From NCBI GenBank assembly GCA_022702545.1, contig JAHRBC010000001.1:6262001-6326000 (forward strand): a stretch of 64,000 nucleotides of DNA, read 5' to 3'. Numbering within the stretch: the first letter of the stretch is position 1; every line of letters begins with the position of its first letter. Below, one piece after another: positions 35,377-45,837 of the stretch. The notes below the pieces were generated by a model. It had not been told where the DNA came from and ran no database searches. It saw only the letters and a program-made list of their open reading frames with translations. The DNA is from Phycomyces nitens (lineage: Eukaryota > Mucoromycota > Mucoromycetes > Mucorales > Phycomycetaceae). A program made the position numbers and the translations under genes.

Positions 35377-35388
35377 GTTTGTTCGCTT
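35261..35388 (+). promoter_or_regulatory. Retro-2 TATA box, RNA start region and self-primer site
   Basis: TATA-like ATATAAATA lies at 35262-35270. AAGCGAACAA at 35298-35307 lies about 30 nt downstream, where transcription should start. TTGTTCGCTT at 35379-35388, two bases after the LTR, is its exact reverse complement. In Tf1-type elements the RNA 5' end folds back onto such a primer site. No TGG of a tRNA primer site is present. Confidence 0.6.
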
Positions 35389-35439
35389 CTCTCTCTCACA
35401 ATTTACTCTGCTCCCGACCCCAACTCAGACTCCGAATCT

Positions 35440-36429
35440 GTGTTGTCCTCAAACTCTGCTGCGTCTTTCTACTCCTGTCCCACCATGCCCGATAACATTG
35501 AACTCCAAAAACTTATTGATGAGATCAGTAACCTCCGTAGGGAGAATGCCGAACTGAAGTCAAAGGAACAACAACAAGTGATATCAAGCCCGGAACCCAA
35601 GGTTAACGACCCAGCCTGCTTCCATGGTGACCCCCGCCTGACCAGCACGTTCATACTGCAACTCCAGATTGTCTTTACCTGCCAACCTCTGCGTTACGCT
35701 AGCCATGGAGCAAAGATTGGGTATGCATCTTCTTTTCTCAGAGATGCTGCTTTTGACTGGTTTGCCCCGTTCCTCCGTCAGAACAATAATGAGGTCTTGG
35801 AAGATTACACACGCTTTATTCAAGAACTTAACATGGCATTTGGAGAAGCTGATGCAGTCGGAAATGCTGAAAGAAAACTTGATACCATGCGTCAAGGTTG
35901 ACAAACAATAGCCACGATGGCTGGAGAGTTTCGTCGTGTAGCCGCAAACGTTTCGTGGAACGAATCTGCCCTTTGTGCTGCTTTCTATCGTGCTCTAAAC
36001 GAGGAACTCAAAGATGAATTGGCCCGAGCACCAAGACCCGGAACTCTCAACGAACTCATTGAAGCCTGTATGAGAATTGATAACCGGATCCAGGAACGTC
36101 GCCTGGAACGTGCACGTACCAATCGTACATATGGAAACTCGTACAACACAGCCAACATGTTCCATGCAAACCACCATCAGCCAACCATCAACCCAGCCAC
36201 TCGCCCTCATCAATATACCGGACCAACACCAATGGAGATTGATGCCACTCGTATGGCTCCCAGGGGCCCTTTAACACCAGAAGAGAAAGATCGTCGTCGC
36301 AACCTTGGTCTGTGCTTGTACTGTGGCCAGCCTGGCCACATGGCTCGTCAATGTCCTGTCAAGAGCACCCCTATGTCTGTCCATGCCACAACTGAACAGG
36401 GAAAAGACCAGGTCCAAGTGCACCAGTAA
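35440..36429 (+). pseudogene. gag: Retro-2 gag, broken by one TGA
   Basis: Same frame throughout, with TGA at 35899-35901 between RQG and QTIAT. The N-terminal part has a coiled-coil-like stretch (ISNLRRENAELK) and the gypsy capsid-like segment (FHGDPRLTSTFILQLQ...AFDWFAPFL). The C-terminal part ends with a CCHC zinc knuckle (CLYCGQPGHMARQC, about residue 294 of the joined frame), which binds genomic RNA. The TGA is probably a mutated CGA, though readthrough cannot be excluded. The first start could be 35440 or the ATG at 35485. pol begins 11 nt after the gag stop in another frame. Confidence 0.85.
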
Positions 36430-36440
36430 GGGGTAACACT

Positions 36441-39400
36441 ATGGACGATATACCTCTTTCCCCTCCGGATCCACCACCCCTTACTCGTTCTGAAGACCAT
36501 CTGGTCCTACCTGTTTCAATTTCCTTTAATGATAAAATAATACACACTCAAGCCTTAGTCGATTCTGGTGCCCATAGCTCATTTATTAGTGCTGACTTGG
36601 TAAATCAATATCAAATCCCAATCAAGAATAAAAACCTTCCTTTACCAATTTATGTAGTTGATGGTCGAGAACTGGCAGGCGGAGCTATAACTAAAGAAAC
36701 TACCACCCTATTGTTCTCTGTTGGTGGTCACACAGAACCTGCCACCTTCCATGTCCTGCCATTCTCCACCTACCCTATCATACTAGGAACCAGTTGGTGT
36801 GCTAGCCATGACCCTGTAATCTTATCCTGGAAAAGCCACTCTGTCTCATTTTCACCTGTCCGCCCAACATACTCTTCAAGCTCTTGTCAAACCCTAGTCT
36901 CCGTACAATCAATCAAAAAACCAAATTACTTAAAAAGATTATCTTCTATACCCCTTCCTCCAGCTCCATCACCCACAGTTTCCGTATCTCCCGCCTCCGT
37001 TCCTCCTGCCCCCATGTCTTCCGTCTCGGTGTCTCCCATTTCTGTGTCTCCTGTTTCTGTGTCTCCGGTTCCCATGTCTCCCGTCTCCGTGTCCCCCGTC
37101 TCCGTGTCTTCAAGTCCAGTCCCTTCCGTCCCCATTTCTAAGATTCCTTCGAAATACTGCGATCTGTCAGCCGTCTTCAGTAAAGCAAAAGCCGACATAC
37201 TACCCGAACACCGCAAGTATGATATCGAGATCCAACTGCAAAAAGATGCCCAACCTCCTTGGGGCCCAATATACAATCTCGGCGAACCTGAACTCAAAGC
37301 ATTACGCGAGTATTTAGACGAAAACCTAGCCAAGGGGTTTATTCGCCACTCAAAGTCTCCTGCTGGTGCCCCAATCCTATTTGTGAAAAAAAAGGATGGA
37401 TCTCTTCGCCTGTGTTCAGATTACCGAGGTCTTAACAAAGTAACAGTAAAAAACCGGTATCCCCTCCCATTGATCAATGAGTTACTTGACCGTCTTGGTA
37501 ACACAAAGGTCTTCTCAAAGATTGACCTTCGTGGAGCCTATAACCTCGTCCGAGTTAAACCTGGTGATGAATGGAAAACTGCATTCCGAACTCGTTATGG
37601 TCACTTTGAATACACTGTCATGCCTTTTGGACTGTGCAATGCCCCTGCGACATTCCAACACATGATGAATGATGTATTCCGGGACATGCTCGATGACTTT
37701 GTAGTAGTTTACCTTGACGATATTCTCATCTTCTCTGCCAACCAAACCGATCATGATATCCATGTCCGCAAAGTCCTCCAGCGCCTTCTTGACCATGGCC
37801 TGTATGCAAAACTCGAGAAATGCGCATTTGACCAACCACAAGTGGAATTCCTTGGCTATGAGATATCAGCAGCTGGGGTATCCATGGATCCAGCCAAAGT
37901 AAAAACAATTCAAGACTGGAAAAAACCTGATTCTGTCCATGATCTACAGGTTTTCCTTGGATTTGCTAACTACTATCGAAGGTTTATTAAAGGATTCTCC
38001 AAAGTGGTGCTCCCAATGACCAAGCTCCTGTCAAAGAAGATACCATTTAGTTGGTCTCCAGAAGCCCAGAACTCCTTTGAATTCCTAAAGTTGCAATTTT
38101 GCTCGGCGCCCATCCTGGTCCATGCTGATTTCTCCCGTCCATTTATCTTAGAAACCGATGCCTCGGATTTTGCAGTTGGTGCCGTCCTCTCCCAAGTTGA
38201 CTCTGACAATGTGTTGCATCCAATTGCATTCTTCTCCCGTAAACTGCTTCCTGCGGAAATCAATTATGAAATATATGACAAGGAAATGCTGGCAATCATG
38301 GATGCTTTTGAAGTCTGGCGCCATCACTTGATCGGGGCTCAACACAAGGTCACTGTCTATACCGATCACAAGAACTTGGAGTATTTCACTACTACCCGCC
38401 GACTTAACCGCCGTCAAGTTCGTTGGTCCCTCTTTTTGGCTGATTTTGATTTTGAAATTGTATACCGTCCTGGACACATGCAAGGGAAACCTGATGCACT
38501 GTCCCGCCGCCCGGAATTCCAGCCTAAAGGAGGAGATGAAGTATACAAGGTCCAGAACCAAGTACTGTTAAAGCCTAGCCAATTTATCATTGGTGCTTTA
38601 ACCACTCGCAGTCAAGTCAAATCCCTAGTCCAAAGCATTCAACAAGCTACCAAATCAGACACCACCGCCCAAGAACTCATCCAGAACCTCGACTCAGACC
38701 CAAGTCTATCCTCAAGCAATGGAATATTATATAAAGACAAGCGAATATATGTGCCAGAGGGTGATTGCCGACTTCAAGTTCTCAAAGCTCGCCACGATGC
38801 TTTACTCGCTGGTCATTTTGGTATTGCTCGAACCCATGATCTGGTGGCTAGAGCATATTGGTGGCCTGGATTACGCAAATATGTCAAGGACTACATCGCT
38901 ACCTGTGAAACATGTTCAAGAAGCAAGACCTCCCGGCACCCAAAACATGGACATCTGGTGCCACTCTCCGTACCACAACAGCCTTGGACAGCAGTATCCA
39001 TAGATTTTATCACCGATCTCCCTGAATCTGGTTCCTTTGACAGTATAATGGTAATCGTAGACCGCCTATCGAAGATGGCTCACTTTGTCCCGTGCAATAA
39101 GACTATCACTGCTGCAGAATCCGTAGACTTGTTCATAGCAAATGTGGTCCGATTACATGGTGTACCCCTGGATATTGTATCTGATCGTGGCCCTCAGTTT
39201 GTATCCCGATTTTGGCGATCCTTTCACAAGACCCTTGGGACCTCTACTTCATTGTCCAGTGCTTTCCACCCAGAATCTGATGGCCAAACAGAGCGAATGA
39301 ACCAGATCCTAGAGCAGCATTTAAGATGCTATACCAACTATGCCCAGAATGATTGGAGTACACTCTTGCCAATTGCAGAATTCGCGTACAACAATTCAAC

Positions 39401-40059
39401 CCACTCAGCCACCAAGTATTCTCCGTTTCTCGCAAATTATGGTTTCCACCCAAGGTTGGATCTTAGTCAGATCAAAGAAGACACAATCCCAATGGTTCAA
39501 GATAAAGTACTGACTATGAAGAAGACATTCGAAGATCTCCAAGCCAATATGAAGCAAGCTCAACAAGAATACTCAAGACATGCCAACAAGCGTCGAAAAG
39601 ACATTCCTGTCCTGCTCCCTGGCTCTGAAGTCTGGTTATCCAGTTCCAACATTCGCACAGCTCGCCCCAGCAAGAAACTGGATTACAAGCGAATTGGACC
39701 ATTCAAGGTTATGGAACAGATCAACTCAGTGGCATACCGTATAAAGCTCCCCAACCATGAAGATCCACAATGTATTCCATGTGTCCCTTCTAGAACCCGT
39801 AACCAAGAATACTCTATCTGCAAGACACCAAGCCCCACCACCGCCAGTAATTGTGGATAACGAACAAGAATATGAAGTGCAAGAGATTTTGGCCAAACGA
39901 TTACACCGTAACAAGATCCAGTACTTGGTCGAGTGGAAAGGTTATGGACCAGAAGAACGGACCTGGGAACCCCTTGATCATTTGCAAAATGCTCCAGCTA
40001 AAGTCAACGACTTTGAGACCAGGACGAGCTCTCCAAGACCCCCCTTGAGGAGGAGGTGA
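36441..40059 (+). pseudogene. pol: Retro-2 pol with chromodomain, +1 frameshift
   Basis: Main frame 36441-39860. Protease is LVDSGAHSSFIS (about residue 42). A Pro-Val-Ser repeat linker follows (37018-37110). RT has SKIDLRGAYN and catalytic VVVYLDDILIFS, then RNase H (ETDASD, YTDHKNLEYF, PDALSRR). Integrase has the HHCC site (H..H..CETC) and acidic residues in SIDFITDLP, VSDRGPQF and PESDGQTERMN. Near 39755 the frame shifts: the main frame runs to TAA-less junk ending at 39860, while the next frame continues with MKIHNVFHVSLLEP and a chromodomain (LVEWKGYG, RTWEPLDHL) to 40059. One extra base in CCCCAACCATGAAG explains it. Confidence 0.88.
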
Positions 40060-40358
40060 TGTAAGGAACCAAGCTCATTGGTTACTGAGTCGAACCAATT
40101 CCAATCGTTAAAACACAATACCAATCAGAACGCATTCCGCTGTGTAGCTAGACGAACCATTAGGAACTCAGTTTCCTCTTCTTATTATACCTTAGTACAA
40201 CCTATACTATAATTATATCTCTTAGACACCTAGTTAGAAAAACATATAAATACCCATTGCGCTTGATCCCTAGAAGATCAAGCGAACAACACGTTAAATA
40301 AAGGAACTTCTTCTTCTCTTCTCTTGTCTGTTCTTCCTGCCTAGTCCCGTTCCTGACA
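40060..40358 (+). repeat. Retro-2 3' LTR
   Basis: 299 bp, one difference from the 5' LTR. Followed by the ATTAT target copy. Confidence 0.95.
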
Positions 40359-40675
40359 ATTATTACATTTTATGTATTTTACCAATTATTTGCCCTACCC
40401 CCCAAATATCAAATCTTTTTTTAGCAGAAGCTTTGTATAACTTTGACTCCATATATGGTATGTATTTCGCTAAAACTATAAATACTCTTTCGTCTGCGGG
40501 ACTAGAATAAAAATTGGTGGGTGTGAAGAGCAGCCTAAAGAATATTAAAGACTTAGTCTGTTTCTCTTAGATGAAGGCTCATTGCTCATTCCTAGTGGTG
40601 TAAACCTATATCAAACAGTAGAAATATTATATTAATATTAAATTGAGAATAGATGAGCAACAAAAAAGCTCTAAC

Positions 40676-40952
40676 TTATAGTACATCTGTCATGATTGGG
40701 GATTCAGCCTCGTCATCCATTTGAAATATCTCATCTTCCGAAAGAAAAGAACTGCTTGCTCTTTCCTGCTATAACATAATAAAAATATTGTATTAATTAT
40801 AATGTATATTCAAATTTTTGTTAATTAATAAACTTGCCTGGCTGTTCTCTGCTATTTTTCTCTTACGAGTCTGGTTTGCACTCTTAAAGGTGTCTTGAAG
40901 AAGATTCTTGGCACACCACATTCTTTTGCACTTGTAAATGTGGAGTGCTATT
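40676..40952 (-). pseudogene. X1 accessory gene, C-terminal remnant
   Basis: Aligns with the last part of the intact X2 accessory gene (63100-62826). It keeps the acidic end (SEDE...MTDVL), the final intron with its GC donor (GCAAGT), and the stop near 40676. Similarity stops abruptly at about 40952 (CTTGTAAATGTGGAG), where transposase-derived sequence follows on the other strand. This is an internal-deletion scar of X1. Confidence 0.8.
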
Positions 40953-41067
40953 GTCCTAGCCGTGCCTCACTGGCCACAATCATTGATGACAGGTACGTTG
41001 ATTTTGTCATCATTGACCAAGAAGTGTCTTTGCTGCTATTGCTATTATTAGTCAAATAATCTCTTAC

Positions 41068-41951
41068 CTACCCATGGAAAAAGTAATTAGAGTATACTCC
41101 AAGCTTATCACATCAAACTTGAAGGGCGGTAGAAATGCCAGTTTGCTTGTTGAGCGCTTTGCTGTTCATAGCTTTGTCAGTTCAGCAAACAGCTCTTAGA
41201 ATTATCCTAGTACAAGTCAGCCGTCCACATATAATGAAGCAAGTTTCTTAGATCTTCCAGATGGTGTAAGTGCTGCCCAGCTATGGGAGCCATTCAACTG
41301 ACATGCCAGCTTGAATGATGATGACTTGGAAGGTGTCAGCAGCCCTGTTGTCAAGAATACTTTGGCAAAGTACTATGTGCGAAACAGTGGTATGGACAGT
41401 ATTGAACTTGATGACCCGACGATTGTTGTTGCTTCTCGTCTTTGGAAAAATTCAACCGTACATTCTTCATGTATGTACCGAAGAATAAAAAACGAGACCA
41501 GACGTGGCAATCATCATGTGATGTTCACCTGTCCATACAGAAAGTGAGTATTGGTATTAGTCAAAATACAAAATAGAGATCACTCGCATTTTTTATATTT
41601 TTATCTAGCCGTCGCAATATAACTATTCAAAGCTGGTTTGTTGGCACCGTGGAATTTTATTTTGAGCATAAAGAGGTTGATGGCACACCGCACTTTCTGG
41701 CATTCGTTGAAGTGATGAAAGAGCATGGTACAGCAGCCCATGACTCATCTGTGCCAATCGTAATACGGCGGTCACACAGCTCAACTGGACAAACAACCCA
41801 GCCAAAATATGCTGTTAATGTGGATGACATTCAGCATCAAGTTGGGCTCATCCAGTACCCTCTGAGTAGTAATCAGTTCTTTATCATTGCACCATATTAC
41901 GTGTTTAATGACAATCTGCGTGTGACCATGGGGAACCTTGCCACTTTATAA
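41068..41951 (+). pseudogene. X1 transposase, C-terminal remnant
   Basis: A degenerate frame with several stops from about 41068 (LPMEKVIRVYSKL...), then open pieces 41311-41543 and 41609-41951 with an intron between (GTGAGT...CTAG). The end VGTVEFYFEH...LAFVEVMKEHG resembles the C-terminal segment that follows the core in Tnp2-type transposases (compare QYLFLHK...FAFVRW in A-D). The catalytic core is deleted. It belongs to X. Confidence 0.7.
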
Positions 41952-42063
41952 AAATTTTCTTTTTCTTTTTTCTTTCTTTATAAATATCAATACCAAATAA
42001 AATAAAATAAAATGGCTAATAATGTCAAAAACAAAAAAATTGTTTCAAAAAAACGGTAGCATA

Positions 42064-43631
42064 CACTACAAAAATTGAGTGGTTTCATTCATAGCAAACT
42101 ACTATATTATCTTACCATTAGTAGGCTGAAGTTAAACATAATAAACTTTTTTATTTTTGACGGCGATTATATTATTCAATATGTTCTATTAGATAGAATA
42201 ATAAAGTGTCTTATAGTTTCATTGCTATTTAACAGCATTGTGTACACTCTTGTTCTATATCTAGACATCTTTTTCAACCTAATAAACTATAAATTACAAA
42301 GATATGAAAATGACGGCAGGCATATTCTTTTGGATTATCATTTTTATTGCCCGCATTTTATCAGGGTCAAACAGTATTTTAATACAAAGTATTTATTTTT
42401 CCTTTTTATTTTTTATATTCTTTTGTGCCTAAATATTACCACAAAATACTCTGATAATTAATTCTTTTCTTTCTCTTGTAAATATATTTTTTACTCAATA
42501 TATTTTATTATTCATAGGTAACTGCTTATAAATATATAATGAGGTCTCTCTATTGCACATGGCTGCATATCCAAAGGTAAGATCATATTATGCTAAAGCT
42601 CTTCTTTATTAACCAAATCACTCTTTTGTATGTAGCTGCAAATTCTATTTTTCTGTCCATCTCAATATAATATTCTGGTAAACCTTTTATATTATAAATA
42701 TGTTCTCTTTAATAATATCTATCACAGATGTCTTGCTATACTCTTGTATGAATTCCTAATTGAAATTATCTGGTCATTCCAACGACTATATCTTGTAAGT
42801 GAACCAATATTTTAGTATTATATATTGCCTATCTACAAATATTAACATATATCTATTAGACAATGATTATTTGTTGGCATAATACAGAGGGTCTATCAAA
42901 GGTTCTGTTTATTATATTAAAAATGTAAGTATAAGAATGAATGATTTATATAAAAATAATTTACTAACAATCTTCTCTTTTACTTTTAGACAGTATTGGC
43001 TTTCTCTCAGCTAGGTAAGTATCCTGGCTCTATTAAGAACCAGTTGATGGTGCCGACCAAGAAATATCGATTGGTAAAATAGATATACCAAAGAAATAGT
43101 CTAGAGACTAGAATATATAGCGCAAATATATTTTTTATCAAATAAAACGAAAAATAAAAATTTTCAGAATCTATTGCTCCAAAAAAAAACAACAAACCAG
43201 GGAGGCTTGTTTGCATAGAATAACTACAATTACCTTGCCATAGTCTACAATCATCCTTGATGGACTGTTAAAACATATTATAAAACCCACTATAAAATAT
43301 AATGAAAGATAAAACTGGTTGTTTGTAAGTGGCCAATCTCCCCTGACACAAACTGTCTGTGTATCGTAAAATACAATGCAAAAAAGGGTAGATCGACTAG
43401 GAATATATTGTGGCTACAATGTATATTTAAGTTTTGTGCTGTTTGAGGGCATTTAAATATTCTACATTGGATTCTTGTACACCAGTAGGTAGGATGATTC
43501 AGTTCACCCCCATATCTTTTTAGTCTACTACGGATCATGATGATATATTACCAAAAGCATAGTAAAACTATACAATTAAGTATCTTATTTTATAAGATTT
43601 ATCTACATAATACCCTTAGACTTTTGTAGTG
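42064..43631 (+). mobile_element. Non-autonomous CACTA element inside X1
   Basis: The ends are CACTACAAAA (42064) and TTTTGTAGTG (to 43631), with target ATA on both sides (42061-42063, 43632-43634). Excision restores ACGGTAGCATAACTACCG, the mirror-like motif also present uninterrupted at 43937-43960. Length is 1568 bp. It encodes no transposase or accessory protein, but has a micro-exon array (42518-43014). Confidence 0.88.
42518..43014 (+). other. Micro-exon array of the 1.57-kb element
   Basis: Blocks bounded by AG and GT: up to 42576 (GTAAGA follows), 42636-42677 (42 nt), 42728-42794 (67), 42860-42924 (65), 42990-43014 (25). All donors are GTAAG or GTAAAC and the acceptors are CACAG or TAG types. 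The arrangement resembles the arrays of A-D (for example ...AAT followed by GTAAGTATA). No long joint frame was found. It may be the retained RNA unit of the element. Confidence 0.5.
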
Positions 43632-43634
43632 ATA

Positions 43635-44190
43635 ACTACCGTTTTGTTCACACAGGCGAAAAATTATTTTTCTCAAAAATGCGCAACATCTTTAACACCA
43701 AATAAAATGCTCATTTCAATAAACAAGGTTGCCTAAAAACTTACGAGCCCTTTCTATGGTACTACAACTACCTCATTGCCTGATGAAAAGACATTCCATG
43801 CAACTTTTATGATTCGGGATCGATGACATTACCTTTCAACCACAATCTGCGGAGATAAAGTGCTCTAATAAATATTAATGTCATATAAAATAAAATAAAA
43901 TGGCTAATAATATCAAAAACAAAAAACTGGTTTCAAAAAAACGGTAGTTATGCTACCGTTTTGTTCACACAGGCGAAAAATTATTTTTCTCAAAAATGCG
44001 CAACATCGTTAACACCAAATAAAATGCTCATTTCAATAAATAACGTTGCCTAAAAACTTACGAGCCCTTTCTATGGTACTACAACTACCTCATTGCCTGA
44101 TGAAAAGACATTCCATGTGACTTTTATGAATCGGCATCGATGACATTACCTTTCAACCACAATCTGCGGAGATAAAGTGCTCAAAAATCA
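43635..44190. repeat. Direct repeat pair near the right end of X1
   Basis: Two copies of about 240 bp (43635-43872 and 43950-44190), sharing TTACGAGCCCTTTCTATGG and AACCACAATCTGCGGAG among other stretches. The spacer 43873-43949 resembles 41980-42060, so the longer unit is duplicated. Each starts with an ACCGTTTTGTTCACACAGG motif. Subterminal repeats of this kind often bind transposase. Confidence 0.85.
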
Positions 44191-44591
44191 TAAAAAATGG
44201 TAGTTATGCTACTGTTTTTGGCACAGCTACCGGTCCTTCTGCCGTAGTGACACTGGAAAAAGTATACGATTTTATGGTAGAGAAATATCTGTAGTATTAA
44301 AGTACCATCATCGATTTATTGTTATTTCAATCTATATTTCTCCACCATACAAATATGAATGATACTATAGGGAATGACGCCTGGTCTATCAGAGAAATAG
44401 GTCTTTAGTTCCGCTTGAAAAACCTTTGATACCCCCCAACTTTTCTGTTATTAAAGAGGTCTAGTTTATTTTATATTTCGTGTTGAGTAAGCCTATTATT
44501 TATTGTATTTTGTGCCATATAAAGCTAATCGCAATATCGCGATTTACAATCTATTCATATCCTTTACTTTTAACCTCAGTAACTCATCTCT

Positions 44592-44735
44592 TTAGGCTGA
44601 AAAGCAAAGGGAAATAGTGTCTTTAGACTGAAAAGCAAAGGGAAATAATGTCTTTAGACTGAAAAGCAAAGGGAAATAATGTCTTTTAGACTGAAAAGCA
44701 AAGGGAAATAATGTCTTTTAGACTGAAAAGCACCG
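44592..44735. repeat. Subterminal tandem repeat of element D
   Basis: Five units of about 34 bp (CTTTAGACTGAAAAGCAAAG followed by GGAAATAATGT). The last is truncated. Located about 340 bp inside the left end. Confidence 0.9.
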
Positions 44736-45031
44736 TATCATACGTTTACATACAAGCCTCATTTGTTGATTTTTAAAAAATAAATTGTTTTTTATTTATT
44801 TTTTATTTATTTAATATATATATTTCTAGATGAATGCTCTAATCATATAATAATAATATATATGCTATTTCTAGAGTATTGTTTGATATTTTGCATCTAG
44901 CAAGACCAACAAGTTTCTACCTGATAGATATTGGGTACTGTCTTGGAGAAGAATGGTGCTATTTAATAGTAATAGGAGCAAAGATTAATTAAATAATCAT
45001 AATGGATCAAATTATTTGCTGTTGTACTTAC

Positions 45032-45510
45032 AATGTTGATATCGTGAGTAGATGGACTACTTGATAGATTCATGAGAATATCTCAGCATATTAGCTGTCA
45101 GTTGAGATTGTCTAAGAATTGTAAAGTTATTAGTATTCTAGATATTCATATATACTATATTATCAGCGGTTTTCTTACCTGTGTGATTGTTTGTTCAGGC
45201 ATGCGGATGAGATTCTTAATATATCTAATAGAGAATAGAACATAGTTATATATGTATAAGTAAAGAGATATATATAATTTGTAATAATATAATAGCTTAC
45301 CATGATGTTTGATTACAAGATTGAGTGACATGCAAAGCCGTGATGACTGGAGGCATCAAGTCATTAGTAAAGAGAAGCTTTGAGCAAATATTATTTTATA
45401 TTATTAAACCATGTAAAATGACCAAAGAGAAGAAGCTTGTTGATGATCTGTAAAGATAATGGCAAAATTATTAAGTAATTACATAAAATAATAAGAATAA
45501 AATAATTACC
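45032..45510 (-). other. Element D micro-exon array
   Basis: On the minus strand, blocks with GT...AG borders: one ending at 45510, about 45376-45301, 45224-45179 (46 nt), 45111-45032 (80 nt; donor GTAAGTAC). It occupies the same place as the arrays of A, B and C (between accessory gene and terminus, transposase strand), although the sequence is diverged. 45511-45837 upstream is AT-rich, with the putative divergent promoters. Coding capacity not established. Confidence 0.45.
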
Positions 45511-45837
45511 AGTATGTGTATAAGAGCAAGAGGCAAAAGAGAAAGAACAAAAAATAATTTGAGTTCCAAGGTGGTTTACCCCTAAAAAAGTGCGGTCTCT
45601 AAAATCAATAATCCCAAAAACATAATATAATCGTCATTTTCATTTTACAGTTAGACGCTTTATTTAATCAATAAAAGACACTAATTAGTTTTAAGCAAGT
45701 CATTGTAAAATATGATTATATATTGTAGAATAAACATCAGTAACAGTTCATTATACTTCTTTACTTGTAAGAAACATTATAATATCATAAAGATAAAATA
45801 TTAATAATTGTCATTTAAACATTTATTCATATAGAAA

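Larger units (their letters stand above)
35078..40358 (+). mobile_element. Retro-2: Ty3/gypsy, Tf1-like self-priming candidate
   Basis: 299-bp LTRs (35078-35376 and 40060-40358) differing at one base (A/G in GAACAACAC[A/G]TTAAA), target ATTAT at 35073-35077 and 40359-40363. Polypurine tract GAGGAGGAGGTGA lies before the 3' LTR. Length is 5281 bp. Inserted in element Y near its right end. gag has an in-frame TGA and pol a frameshift, so it is recent but probably defective. Confidence 0.95.
18817..40525 (-). mobile_element. Element Y: Plavaka-like DNA transposon with three nested elements
   Basis: The ends are inverted repeats, CACACCCACTGATTTTTT (18817) and AAAAATTGGTGGGTGTG (to 40525), flanked by AA (18815-18816 and 40526-40527). 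X2 is empty at 62675-62676 (ccaataagagcagcc). Removing Retro-1, element C, Retro-2 and their target duplications leaves about 4.5 kb with one transposase gene. The 2-bp target and CACACCC ends differ from the CACTG/CACTA elements around it. Confidence 0.88.
3485..44249. mobile_element. Element X1: CACTA-type transposon, heavily interrupted
   Basis: The left end is CACTACGGCGGAA (3485) and the right end is TTCTGCCGTAGTG (to 44249), which are inverted repeats. The X1 pieces are 3485-4519, 18187-18816 and 40528-44249, minus the insertion at 42064-43631. Joined at target duplications they give about 3.8 kb. The second copy X2 (60855 onward) is colinear and unbroken across the A site (near 62045) and the Y site (62675). 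X1 has lost its middle: an accessory-gene tail (40676-40952) is fused to a transposase tail (41068-41951), so it is non-autonomous. Its subterminal DNA is rich in inverted ACGGTAGC/T motifs. No matched target duplication is seen (GTG left, ACA right). Confidence 0.8.

Noticed and set aside
44592..44735. Regularly spaced 34-bp repeats as a CRISPR array
   Set aside because: Units are directly tandem with no unique spacers, and this is a eukaryotic transposon end; it is a subterminal satellite.
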